Shown here: positions 1-8,725 of the stretch, one piece after another
Layout: each line of letters opens with the position of its first letter
Numbering within the stretch: position 1 is the stretch's first letter
Source: Bacteroidota bacterium
Lineage (GTDB): Bacteria; Bacteroidota; Ignavibacteria; Ignavibacteriales; Melioribacteraceae
DNA: 44,964 nt
Reading direction: 5' to 3'
Assembly (NCBI GenBank): GCA_023381535.1
Contig: JAMCSN010000364.1
Location: 1 to 44,964, forward strand
Translations under genes and position numbers: made by a program
The notes under the pieces: model-generated
What the model was told of the DNA's origin: nothing
Seen by the model: the letters and a program-made list of their open reading frames with translations, nothing else
Databases searched by the model: none

Positions 1-275
1 AGTGACCTTAGATAAGACATTTACCAGTTTAGATTAGCTGTTTTCACTTTCCCATGGTAAGATTTACTTTTGAGGCAATGACTATTTTTTCTATCATCTA
101 CGGTTAGTTTTTTTTTGAGGCAATCCGTTAGCTGTTTCGACAAGAATGAAATTGAAGTAAACAATTTTAAATATTAAATTGCACCACAATTTGAATGCGC
201 TCTTCTCACCGTCATTCGCATCAAATCCATCGATAATCATTCAGAACATGAAACATATACTTTGGGAGTATAAAT
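1..275. other. Non-coding stretch before the SPFH gene
   Basis: No convincing gene is seen. A 12-bp direct repeat (TTTTGAGGCAAT) occurs at 68-79 and 113-124, and TTAGCTGTTT occurs at 34 and again at 128. The stretch ends with GGGAG a few bases before the ATG at 276, a good ribosome binding site. No clear terminator or promoter could be assigned. Confidence 0.5.
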
Positions 276-1238
276 ATGTGGTTCGTTATAGGTATAATAA
301 TAGTCGCGGTAGTTGCAGTATTCTATGAATACCGATTAAGAAAGCCGGATCAATTGATTCTTTCAGAGTCAAACGGAAAGATCTTTGAACGAAAGAGTCG
401 ATTTTATCCGCGGCATTTCAGTCTCGCGCTACCAAATACAACGCAATCTTCTCAACTGAACATTGAATCTTCCGCGAAAGGTAATCTTGATATAAAAATA
501 AAACTTTCGGTAACGGTTGCTGCTTCAATGCAAAATATTTCGTCGCTGATTAAAGTCGGCGGCTGGAATACAAATGCCGTTACTAAATCTGCGAAAGAAT
601 TCGAAACGGTAATTCATAGTCTCATAAAAGAATTCACCGAAAAATATGAGATTGAAGAACTGTCATCCGAGAAAATCTATAATTATCTGCATGAAAAAGT
701 TAACGTAAGCAAGGAAATGTTTGGACTGGAAATCATTTCGCTCACTGTTCAATCGTTCGAAGCTGTCGATTCAAAAATTTCCGAAGCATTACGCCAGCAG
801 GAATCTGCAAGAATTCTTGAACAGACTGAAGCGCTTAATCAGAAAGCAAGGATTACGGCATCACGTGCAAAGTTGAAAGCCGATGAACAAATCGCGCTGA
901 TGGAAAACGAACTTGATCTTAAGAAACTTCAGCTGAAGAAAAGTGAACTTGAACAGGAATCGGCATTGGCGCAAAAACGTGTTGAAGATGAACTGAATCG
1001 AAAAAAAATGCAGCTTGAGTTCGACAAAAAAGAATTGGAACTGCTGAAAAACAATCCGGAATTATTGATGCTTACGCCGCAAGCCGCACGATTGGCGGAA
1101 GCAAGTCAGTCTCTTAAAAATGCAAGAACGATTGTTTCGCTGTCTCCCAACGATCTGCAGCAAGGATCGGATTTAGTTGAGATGTTCAAAAACTTTTTGA
1201 AGAATACGGTCAAAGGTCAATCCAAGAAGAACGATTAA
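276..1238 (+). CDS. Flotillin-like SPFH/band 7 membrane protein
   Basis: A 320-residue protein with one hydrophobic N-terminal segment (residues 2-16, WFVIGIIIVAVVAVF) that should anchor it in the membrane. A region at about 20-175 fits the SPFH/band 7 fold, including LEIISLTVQSFEAVD at about 150-165. A long charged coiled coil (about 175-265, rich in Lys, Glu, Leu and Gln) and a short tail follow. This order is that of flotillin/stomatin-type scaffolds, which oligomerise on membranes; no enzymatic role is expected. The start is supported by GGGAG upstream. The gene lies 35 bp before the giant fusion gene on the same strand, so the two are probably co-transcribed. A link in function is only inference. 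SPFH membership is judged from architecture rather than a sharp motif, so it is moderately sure. Confidence 0.7.
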   Translation: MWFVIGIIIVAVVAVFYEYRLRKPDQLILSESNGKIFERKSRFYPRHFSLALPNTTQSSQLNIESSAKGNLDIKIKLSVTVAASMQNISSLIKVGGWNTNAVTKSAKEFETVIHSLIKEFTEKYEIEELSSEKIYNYLHEKVNVSKEMFGLEIISLTVQSFEAVDSKISEALRQQESARILEQTEALNQKARITASRAKLKADEQIALMENELDLKKLQLKKSELEQESALAQKRVEDELNRKKMQLEFDKKELELLKNNPELLMLTPQAARLAEASQSLKNARTIVSLSPNDLQQGSDLVEMFKNFLKNTVKGQSKKND

Positions 1239-1273
1239 CCGCCAGTTGTATTCTCTAAAAGTTTAGAAAGATT

Positions 1274-4200
1274 ATGAAAAACGATCCCCTAAAATATTTT
1301 AGGCTCAATCCTATAAAAGCTGCTCGTGTTTCCGAAGTTAGCGAAGCAACGGCTTCTTCGGATATTCCTCCGGAGGAACGAGTTAACTTTCATATCGGCA
1401 ATCCGGTGCAGGATAAAGAACTGTACTCGGCTTATCTGCGTATTGCTCTCGGCATCGATATAAGAAAAGAAAATCTAACCGAAGACGATCTCGATTCTTT
1501 TATTGAAGAACTTGGCTGGGTGAACGAAGACAAAAAGAAAGTCGAGCTGATTCTTTCGCTGATAAAAAAGAGCGCACCGTACATGCCGCGCGGAGGATTC
1601 AACAAAAAAGATCCGAACTACCTCGCAAAATATTTTAGTGAATGGTTAACAAAGCAGCAGCAGGAACCGTTATCGTATGATCTAGGAGAGATTACCGGCA
1701 ATCGCGAGGTGATACTTGCTTCCGGAGGAGTGATTGAAGCGCTGCGGATTTTGCTCCATGCGCTTTCGAGTTTTCTGACTTACCGTCCCGCAAAAATTTT
1801 TTTGTATGATTTTTCTTTACCGGAACATCTTCAGACTTTTGAATCGCTGAAATTTAGAACTCTCCCTTCCGAAGAAAAAAATTTTCTTCGTGAACTGGAA
1901 TATGAGTTAAAACAAAGCTCATCTTTGCCAACGTTTTTAGTCCTTGGAGGTATTACCAAAGAGGAGACAAGAAGAAATCTCCGGCAGTTGAGTTTGGAAT
2001 ATCCTCTCTTTTTTATTGAAGTCAACGAAGCGCCGAATCATCTTTCGCTTGCACGCGAAGCAAAAATGATGAATCGTGTGTTGAGAGTTCTTACACCAGG
2101 AATATTTTCGCATGAGCTGAAAAATCTTTCAACGGTTTTTATTGCCGGCAGTTCCGATATGCTGAAAGTTGTCGAGACAATTCAATTCCAGCTAAAAGGT
2201 ACCCCGTCCGCCTCAGAAGTTGAATTGCTTTCATTCCTACTGAAGGAAAATATTTTTGGAAAAGAAAACAAAGAACCGGAAAATGAAATTGTTGTTGAAC
2301 CGGCATATGAGCATTCTCAGCTTCCCATAATCGGCAATAATCCACTCAAGATTTATGCGAAGCAGTTTGAAGATAAGCTCAGTTCAATCATCGAACAAAA
2401 AGCAAAAGTTGTTGAAGATATAGTCGCGAATCTGTCTCCAGGCGAAAACTATTTTTCATCCAGGACCGAACAGTTGTTAGCGTACTTTCTAAATGATAAA
2501 TTTTCCGGCAAGGATACGAGAGAATGTTGTGATGAATTTGTTGGTAACATTCACTCCGACGTTTCAAATTCCGAAGTTGTTAAAAGTTTTCTTTCAGCTT
2601 TCTTGAGTCATCATCCCGAGTACAACGCCAAGAACACTCTTGTTGTAAGCGGCTCTTCTCGTACTGCATTGGGACTGCTCGGGTTTCATTGCGGCATCAG
2701 AGAAGTTGTTATTCCGGATTTAAGCTGGACGTACGAACATTGTTTCCCATCAGTTTCAGTGATTCCATTGACCGATGATTACGAGCTTGATGTTGATGGG
2801 ATTATTGATGAAGTCAAAAATAAATTAGCGGTCGATCCGAACTGGAAAAGTTATGGCGCCGTTGCGTTGAATAATCCTCATAATGCAACCGGACAGGAAT
2901 TTAATCCCGACGACGTGAAGCGTTTAGTTAAATGGTTGCTTGAAAGAAATATTTTTGTGATCGACGACCTTTCTTATCAAAATGTGGCGCCGATCGACGG
3001 ACTGAAAGAAATCAAAACAATCCGGCAGTTAACAGATGAACTTCACGGCAACGGTTACATAAGCGATGAGCACGCAAAACATTTGATCACGGTTCATTCG
3101 CTTTCCAAAACCGATTCATTTGCCGGCGCGCGATTGTCTGTTATTGAAATTCATCACGATGAACTTTACCAAAGATTTAAAAAGATTAACGACACAATCA
3201 AACCAAACATTGCGGCGATCTTTACGGCGTATCTTTTTTATCGAAGCAAAACAGAAACTGCAAATGCTTACTGGCGGTTGAGAAATAAAATTTTCAAAGA
3301 GCGGATGGATTCGCTCGAGCAAGCTGTTGACATTCTTCCGAAGACTCGAAACAGATTCGATATAAAAATCAAAGCGCCGAAAGGCAGTATGTATCCGCAG
3401 ATGATAATCTATAAACTTCCATCCGGGTTGTCGCTCGATTGGCTCTCGTCGGGATTGGCGCGGCAGGGAATTGGACTTGTGCCGCTTTCCACATTTGCCC
3501 GCACAGAAAAAGGTTTTGAAATCGGCCGCAAAACTTTTCGTTTAACTTTGGGCGGAACGGACAACGCTGAAATTCTTTTGAAGAAAACAAGAAGAGTATT
3601 GATCGATCTGAACCGGATGATCGCGGAAGAAGCCGCGCATTACAATCGTAAAAAATTTGAAGAGAAATCGCTTTCGATAAAAAAATCATCATCGCCGAAA
3701 GATTACGTTTCTGTTTGGACTTCCATCGAAAAACAAATTCTAGATGAGTGCCATAATGTTTCTCTGAATCGGCTGATTCAGAATAACGAAGAATGGCGTG
3801 ATAAAGAATACCGAAAAAGATTTTCGGAAGAATTTTTATCGGAAAGACTTTCGCTGTTTAGACGGAGATTCAATGATCGGGTGATGATTGCCGATGATTT
3901 GATTGAAACTGTCCGTGCCGATAAAGGAAAATCTCTCGTCGCGAGACTTGAGGAAGAATTCTACAAAGATAATCTTGAACGGCGTGAAAAAGTTTTTCGC
4001 GAAAGATTGTACGACCGTACGGTTCATCCGACACAAATGTACTCGCTGAGATCGGAATTAAATTTTGAAGAGTTAATCGAACGTATAATTAAGAACAGAG
4101 GTATTCCGGCTACTCTCATTCAAAAGACCGCGCAAGAATTGATAAGGGAATATTTTGGATTAAACGTTGCAATTTCTTCCAGCGAAGAACCATCTGAGTT

Positions 4201-6886
4201 GATTCTCGATCTTAAATCAATGATTGCCGCAGAAAATTATTTTCTGCTTTATTCCGAAGAACCGCATCAAACATTTTTGTCTTTCTGGGGAGATTGGGAC
4301 GGCAGCAACAGACCGTCGGGACAAGGTCACAGCTTGGTTGCGGCGGTTTTAATTCGAAACGTTGCGCAGCAATCACGACTGCTACAAGCACTTTTGAGGG
4401 CGGATAAAACTGTTAAGATCGAAACAAGCCTGCTGAATGAAATTGAAAAACTGCCCGAAGCGAATAAACGTTTTTCAAAATTGCTGAACGAAATTACTCA
4501 GCTCACACATCAGCTTGAGAAAAGATACCGCGGCGTTCTTCCGTTTAATTTGAAGCCGGGCAAGATCAGACAGCTCGGAATGAAGATGCGCATCGCTCAA
4601 GATCCGTTGACTTCACTGTGGCATCACAACGATAGACTTGAAAGAAAAATGCTCGAGCTCAGAACGCAGAGAAGAAATGCGCTCGAATATTATTTCTCTC
4701 TCAATAAGCAAATCAGAAAAACTTTGCACGAGCTGATAAACTTCATCCCCAAGAATCTTGACAATGCTGAATTGCTGCAAGAGGCTTCATCGTACAAAGA
4801 TTTGTTGAAACGTTTTGTAATTACACCGCGCATTCATCAAAAGATGATTACTGCGCAGGATCAGTTTGCAATCGATACGACCGTTCACAACATAAACGAG
4901 ATAAATGAAATTGCTGCCAAATACGGAAATCCGGGAATGGTAATGGCGCTGCAGGTTAGTATGTCAACTACACCTGAGGCGCTGATATCGCTCGATAGAA
5001 AAATGCGTGCGCGACGTGAACAATCGTTACGCGACAATCACGATCTCGAAATTCCGTCGGTCCGTCTCGTTCCGCTTTTTGAGGACATCGATGCATCGAA
5101 GAATTTGAAAAACTATTTGAACAAGATTTGGGAATATTCTCTTCAGAGCAGAAGACTGAATCAAACTACCGGTGAAAGATTTAACGAAATAATCAGCGAA
5201 GTATTTATTGCCGGTTCGGATTTGAGTCAGCAAGTTGGGCAAGCCGCCGGAATGAATTTGTTTAAAGAAGCAAAGTATGAATTGATTTCTTGGCTTTCGG
5301 AAAAAGAATTGGTTGGCAAAGTAAGAATGAAAATGGGAAGCGGCGAACCGATGCAGAGGCAAGGCGGTTATTACGAACCGAACGCCGGTCGTTCTGTTTT
5401 CATAAAATCCGGTGATAACGAAAAAAGATTTTCGGAACATCTCAGCAAATCGACAAAGCAAAGTACAGTGTACGCCCGGACTCCGCTGCTTGGAGTTTTT
5501 TCTGAGGGCGATTTGCGCACATTCCAAAGCAACATTTCGGAGAAGTTGAGATACCTTCCGGTTAGTGAACTTTCACAATTGCTTTTTCATGTGAAGGAAT
5601 CGCAAAAGTTTTATGAAACCGAAATTGTTCGCGCGGGCGAACCATTGGTAGAAACACGTCTGCAATTCAAAACGCGCGGACTGAAAGAATTGGAACGTCT
5701 CACCATCGGGTTCAAAGATAAAATGTTTGATGAATTTCTGAATCACTTCACCGAAAACTTTAGACAAATTCTTTACGGAAGGGAAGAGGACGTTGTCGGC
5801 ATTCATATCATATCGTATTTCATAGCAAGAACAACGCCGTCGTTAAGAGACAGACCAACCGTGCGACCCGGAAAAGGTGATTCCGGAAACGACAGTCAGA
5901 AAATTCTTAGAAAAATTTCGGAGATGATTCCGTTTTCTCGTTACGGAAGTCTGTTGCGCGCGATCGCGCATAATCAGTCACAAACCGCGGTTCTGGGAAT
6001 AAACCAATTAACCACCGGACTTTTCCGTGCGCTGGATAGTTTTGCGCAGAAAGAATTTGCTTCGGGCGAAGCATCATCATTCATCGAAGACAGAATTCTT
6101 CCGCATCTTCCAGTTTATGAAATTTTGCATACACTCAGAATTTATCAAGACGAAAAGTTGCAGTACCTTGGCAAATTGGAAAATGCTTTCCCAGCCGGCA
6201 ACTCTGCGTTCCTGGCTTTGCGTGAAGACATGGACTCGTTAAATAAATATTTAATTCTGTTTCAACGCGAACTGCTGCGGCGACACGGATTAAACGTTAA
6301 TGATTTCTTCGAAGCCGATAAATTTATTCCCGATCTTCTGCCGACACTGCGACCCGACATTGCGGTTTTGCTTCAGCAAAATTTATTTAACACCGATCCG
6401 GAAACATTTTTATCGGACATTCACGGAAACGTTGATCCGGCTTGGGTTGAATCGGTAAAGAAATTACTCGGAGTTCCGGAAGAAGTTAAATCATGGCGGA
6501 AGAAAATTTGGGATTTGCTCGAACAGCCGGTGTTTCAGCGTGTTGCAAGTTTTGTCGAGCTTGCGATTGCACTGCATTCATTGGCATCGAAAAACGGTTC
6601 TGCGGAACTTTCACTCGGTTCAAGAAAAATAAAACTGCCGACAAATCTTTCGCACGTTATCAAAGTTTCTAACGATGATAACATGCATCAGTTCCTCGCT
6701 GCGGCGTTTGAATATTTGTCAATCGTTTCCGAAGGAATGGTTGAAGTGCCGATCAATATTATACGCGCAGTTAAGGAAGTGGAACGGATTATAAAAATTG
6801 AAGAGCAGGCGCTTTCTCCAAAACAGCAGGACCTATTGAGATTTTATCTTCTGCAAATTGCGCGTCTTACAGGAGAAAACGGATAA
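1274..6886 (+). CDS. Giant fusion: two aminotransferase-fold regions plus a PEP carboxylase-like C-terminus
   Basis: An 1870-residue protein. Residues about 35-330 resemble a class I/II aminotransferase (ASGG at 149-152) but show no clear PLP lysine. Residues about 400-780 form a second, intact-looking domain: N533-G540 (NNPHNATG), IDDLSYQN, the Schiff-base lysine K612 in HSLSKTDSFAGARLS, and FRLTLGG for the substrate arginine. From about 800 to the end, phosphoenolpyruvate carboxylase landmarks appear in order: TVHPTQ (H918), GDWDGSN (W1008 where the enzyme has Arg), VPLFEDID (E1270, a metal ligand), AGSDLSQQVG (D1316 ligand kept, catalytic Lys replaced by Q1319), MGSGEPMQRQGG (R1362), LLRAIAHNQSQ (about 1560) and a terminal TGENG resembling the carboxylase RNTG end. 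The fold is therefore probably carboxylase-like, but activity is doubtful. PEP carboxylase makes oxaloacetate, which aspartate aminotransferases use, so coupling or sensing of that step is possible but unproven. Confidence 0.7.
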   Translation: MKNDPLKYFRLNPIKAARVSEVSEATASSDIPPEERVNFHIGNPVQDKELYSAYLRIALGIDIRKENLTEDDLDSFIEELGWVNEDKKKVELILSLIKKSAPYMPRGGFNKKDPNYLAKYFSEWLTKQQQEPLSYDLGEITGNREVILASGGVIEALRILLHALSSFLTYRPAKIFLYDFSLPEHLQTFESLKFRTLPSEEKNFLRELEYELKQSSSLPTFLVLGGITKEETRRNLRQLSLEYPLFFIEVNEAPNHLSLAREAKMMNRVLRVLTPGIFSHELKNLSTVFIAGSSDMLKVVETIQFQLKGTPSASEVELLSFLLKENIFGKENKEPENEIVVEPAYEHSQLPIIGNNPLKIYAKQFEDKLSSIIEQKAKVVEDIVANLSPGENYFSSRTEQLLAYFLNDKFSGKDTRECCDEFVGNIHSDVSNSEVVKSFLSAFLSHHPEYNAKNTLVVSGSSRTALGLLGFHCGIREVVIPDLSWTYEHCFPSVSVIPLTDDYELDVDGIIDEVKNKLAVDPNWKSYGAVALNNPHNATGQEFNPDDVKRLVKWLLERNIFVIDDLSYQNVAPIDGLKEIKTIRQLTDELHGNGYISDEHAKHLITVHSLSKTDSFAGARLSVIEIHHDELYQRFKKINDTIKPNIAAIFTAYLFYRSKTETANAYWRLRNKIFKERMDSLEQAVDILPKTRNRFDIKIKAPKGSMYPQMIIYKLPSGLSLDWLSSGLARQGIGLVPLSTFARTEKGFEIGRKTFRLTLGGTDNAEILLKKTRRVLIDLNRMIAEEAAHYNRKKFEEKSLSIKKSSSPKDYVSVWTSIEKQILDECHNVSLNRLIQNNEEWRDKEYRKRFSEEFLSERLSLFRRRFNDRVMIADDLIETVRADKGKSLVARLEEEFYKDNLERREKVFRERLYDRTVHPTQMYSLRSELNFEELIERIIKNRGIPATLIQKTAQELIREYFGLNVAISSSEEPSELILDLKSMIAAENYFLLYSEEPHQTFLSFWGDWDGSNRPSGQGHSLVAAVLIRNVAQQSRLLQALLRADKTVKIETSLLNEIEKLPEANKRFSKLLNEITQLTHQLEKRYRGVLPFNLKPGKIRQLGMKMRIAQDPLTSLWHHNDRLERKMLELRTQRRNALEYYFSLNKQIRKTLHELINFIPKNLDNAELLQEASSYKDLLKRFVITPRIHQKMITAQDQFAIDTTVHNINEINEIAAKYGNPGMVMALQVSMSTTPEALISLDRKMRARREQSLRDNHDLEIPSVRLVPLFEDIDASKNLKNYLNKIWEYSLQSRRLNQTTGERFNEIISEVFIAGSDLSQQVGQAAGMNLFKEAKYELISWLSEKELVGKVRMKMGSGEPMQRQGGYYEPNAGRSVFIKSGDNEKRFSEHLSKSTKQSTVYARTPLLGVFSEGDLRTFQSNISEKLRYLPVSELSQLLFHVKESQKFYETEIVRAGEPLVETRLQFKTRGLKELERLTIGFKDKMFDEFLNHFTENFRQILYGREEDVVGIHIISYFIARTTPSLRDRPTVRPGKGDSGNDSQKILRKISEMIPFSRYGSLLRAIAHNQSQTAVLGINQLTTGLFRALDSFAQKEFASGEASSFIEDRILPHLPVYEILHTLRIYQDEKLQYLGKLENAFPAGNSAFLALREDMDSLNKYLILFQRELLRRHGLNVNDFFEADKFIPDLLPTLRPDIAVLLQQNLFNTDPETFLSDIHGNVDPAWVESVKKLLGVPEEVKSWRKKIWDLLEQPVFQRVASFVELAIALHSLASKNGSAELSLGSRKIKLPTNLSHVIKVSNDDNMHQFLAAAFEYLSIVSEGMVEVPINIIRAVKEVERIIKIEEQALSPKQQDLLRFYLLQIARLTGENG

Positions 6887-6933
6887 GTCCGTTCTGTTAT
6901 TGGAAAAATTTTTTCACCTCCTCAATATTACTA

Positions 6934-6964
6934 TTGACATCGCAAGTTTCGAAACATATCTTTG
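6934..6964 (+). promoter_or_regulatory. Candidate trp operon promoter
   Basis: TTGACA at 6934-6939 matches the bacterial -35 consensus exactly. It is followed after 17 bp by TATCTT at 6957-6962, a 4 of 6 match to the -10. The same bases also form TATCTTTG (6957-6964), an exact fit to the Bacteroidota -7 element TAnnTTTG, 20 bp after the TTG. Transcription would start at about 6969-6972, right at the leader peptide ATG. Confidence 0.55.
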
Positions 6965-6970
6965 CATCCA

Positions 6971-7030
6971 ATGAAAATGAACGTCGAAACATATTACAAC
7001 AATTCAAACGCAAGCCGGATGCTTTGGTAG
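6971..7030 (+). CDS. trpL: Candidate trp leader peptide
   Basis: A 19-codon ORF encoding MKMNVETYYNNSNASRMLW, with the only Trp codon (TGG, 7025-7027) immediately before the TAG stop. It lies between the promoter-like sequence and a terminator hairpin upstream of trpE, the standard place for a ribosome-sensed Trp leader. No Shine-Dalgarno sequence precedes the ATG, and the predicted transcription start is nearly at the ATG, so it may be translated from a leaderless transcript. An alternative start is the ATG at 6977. A single Trp codon is fewer than in the enterobacterial leader, which weakens the call. Confidence 0.45.
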   Translation: MKMNVETYYNNSNASRMLW

Positions 7031-7052
7031 TGGCGAATGGATAAATACGAGG

Positions 7053-7117
7053 TTCCGGTGAATTAGAGTAATATGTTATGATATAAATTAACAAACCCTT
7101 CTTGGATTCACCGGGAA
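7053..7117 (+). promoter_or_regulatory. Candidate antiterminator of the trp leader
   Basis: TTCCGGTGAAT at 7053-7063 can pair with ATTCACCGGGAA at 7106-7117 (one bulged G). That would occupy the loop and the GAA at the base of the 3' arm of the terminator at 7093-7128, so the two structures exclude each other. TCCGG at 7054-7058 can instead pair with CCGGA at 7015-7019. That segment lies a few codons before the leader Trp codon and would be covered by a ribosome stalled there. This is the usual 1:2, 2:3, 3:4 logic of an amino acid attenuator. Confidence 0.45.
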
Positions 7118-7128
7118 GGGTTTTTTGT
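7093..7128 (+). terminator. Rho-independent terminator, probably the trp attenuator
   Basis: A nine-base stem AAACCCTTC (7093-7101) with GAAGGGTTT (7115-7123), a 13-base loop, and a T-rich run ending in TTTTTTGTTT. It could end transcription of the upstream fusion gene. However, it lies downstream of the trp promoter and leader ORF, and its loop and 3' arm are complementary to 7053-7063, so attenuation of the trp operon is the preferred reading. Confidence 0.7.
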
Positions 7129-7137
7129 TTTTAAATA

Positions 7138-7228
7138 CTTTGCGGTCTCCGCGTTTTGTTCATTGCGTCTTTGCGAGAAAGATTTTTCACGCCAAGCCGC
7201 TGGGAATACGCAAAGTCCGCGAAGAAAG
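7138..7228. repeat. Imperfect palindromic intergenic repeat
   Basis: The stretch has a left half with CTTTGCGG, TCCGCG and GCGTCTTTGCGAGAAA, and a right half with TTTTTCACGCC, ACGCAAAGTCC and GCGAAG that is roughly its reverse complement. From memory, GCGTCTTTGCG-type palindromes are dispersed between genes in many environmental genomes. It lies between the attenuator terminator and trpE. An in-frame extension of trpE upstream of 7247 would be translated from this repeat, which argues against it. Confidence 0.5.
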
Positions 7229-7246
7229 ACAACAGAGAAAAATATT

Positions 7247-8725
7247 ATGGATTACAAAACGTTTTTAGAATTGTCGAAGACATACAACAAGATTCCGGTT
7301 TATGAAAAGATAACCGCCGATTTGCTGACGCCTGTTCTCGCTTATTTAAAGATAAGAGGGAAAGGTTCAAACAGTTTTCTATTGGAATCCGTCGAAGGAA
7401 TCGGAAGATTGGCGCGTTATTCATTCATCAGTAAGAATCCTTCAAAGATTTTTATGAATGAAGGCGAACAACTCACCATCATCGAATCGGACAAAAGCAC
7501 GACAGTCACAAAAAATATTTTTGATTATCTCTCCGAAGAAATTTCAAAATCCAAAGACCCAAAGATTGAAGAGCTGCCCGATTTCACCGGCGGCATTGTG
7601 GGTTACCTTGGTTACGAAAACGTTGCATTGATAGAAGACGTTATAAAATTCAGCGGTGAAAAACAGATCGACATTCCCGATTCCATGTTCGGTGTTTACG
7701 ATACATTGATTGCGTTCGATCATTACAAACACCAAATAATTTTAATTAGGAATGTGAATATTGATTCGTACATGAATCCAGAAACAGCTTATGCCGGTGC
7801 GAAGGAAGAACTCCGGCAACTACGCGCACAACTTAACGCGCCGTTAGATTTCGCGTTGAAGTTTTCAGCACAACAAAATTTTGCGAACGGCTCAGACAAG
7901 CAGACGTTTTACGATTTCGTTGAGAAATGTAAAGACAATATTGTTGAAGGGGATGTTTTCCAGATCGTTCTATCGAAAAGATTTTCAACGGAGTTCACGG
8001 GCGATCTTCTTAATGTTTACCGAGCGCTTCGGATTATCAATCCATCCCCGTATATGTATTTTATGGAGTTTGCAAACGATCTAACGGTTATCGGAACTTC
8101 GCCTGAAGACTTGTTGAAAGTTAAAAACAAGCGGGCAACAATTTTGCCTATCGCTGGAACAAGACATCGCGGAAATAATCGAGCCGAAGATTTGCAAATC
8201 GAAAAAGAACTTTACGCCGATCCGAAAGAAGTTGCCGAACACGTTATGCTTGTTGACCTCGCGCGCAATGATCTAGGGCGCGTTTGCAAATACGGAAGTG
8301 TTGAGGTTACGGAAAACATGACCGTTCACCGATTCTCACATGTCATGCACATCGTGTCGCGTGTTGAGGGAAATCTTGATGAGGACAAAAATTGTATCGA
8401 TGCTTTAAAGGCAAGTTTCCCCGCGGGAACGGTTTCCGGCGCGCCGAAGATCAGAGCAATCCAGTTGTTGAATGAATACGAAAATTTGCGGCGTGGAATT
8501 TATGCCGGTGCAGTGGGATACATTGATTTCAAAGGCAATCTCGATATGTGCATTGCTATCAGAACATTATTTGCAAAAGGAGAAAAAATTTATTGGCAGG
8601 CAGGCGCCGGATTGGTTGCGGACAGCAAAGCAGAATTTGAGTTGCAAGAAATAAATAATAAATCGGCAGCATTGGTTAACGCGCTAAAATATGCAGAGGT
8701 GATTGATGAAAGTATTGGTAATTGA
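7247..8725 (+). CDS. trpE: Anthranilate synthase component I
   Basis: Converts chorismate to anthranilate using ammonia delivered by TrpG, the first committed step to tryptophan. It is 492 residues from the ATG at 7247 (MDYKTFLELSK); the 28 codons upstream lie in an intergenic repeat and are not protein-like. The N-terminal region carries LLES (in SNSFLLESVEG), the family's Trp feedback site. The C-terminal chorismate-binding domain has GDVFQIVLSKRF, the PIAGTRHRG segment, FPAGTVSGAPKIRA and the GAGLVADS end motif, so it looks active and Trp-inhibited. It is the first gene of the trp operon and its end overlaps trpG by 20 bp, consistent with translational coupling. Length and motifs are normal. 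Confidence 0.95.
   Translation: MDYKTFLELSKTYNKIPVYEKITADLLTPVLAYLKIRGKGSNSFLLESVEGIGRLARYSFISKNPSKIFMNEGEQLTIIESDKSTTVTKNIFDYLSEEISKSKDPKIEELPDFTGGIVGYLGYENVALIEDVIKFSGEKQIDIPDSMFGVYDTLIAFDHYKHQIILIRNVNIDSYMNPETAYAGAKEELRQLRAQLNAPLDFALKFSAQQNFANGSDKQTFYDFVEKCKDNIVEGDVFQIVLSKRFSTEFTGDLLNVYRALRIINPSPYMYFMEFANDLTVIGTSPEDLLKVKNKRATILPIAGTRHRGNNRAEDLQIEKELYADPKEVAEHVMLVDLARNDLGRVCKYGSVEVTENMTVHRFSHVMHIVSRVEGNLDEDKNCIDALKASFPAGTVSGAPKIRAIQLLNEYENLRRGIYAGAVGYIDFKGNLDMCIAIRTLFAKGEKIYWQAGAGLVADSKAEFELQEINNKSAALVNALKYAEVIDESIGN

Noticed and set aside
5027..5527. 166-codon minus-strand reading frame
   Set aside because: It lies wholly inside the fusion gene on the opposite strand, has low-complexity composition and no recognisable domain; a shadow of the real frame.
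7163..7246. 28-codon N-terminal extension of trpE
   Set aside because: It is translated from an intergenic palindromic repeat, has no family similarity, and the ATG at 7247 gives the normal TrpE length.
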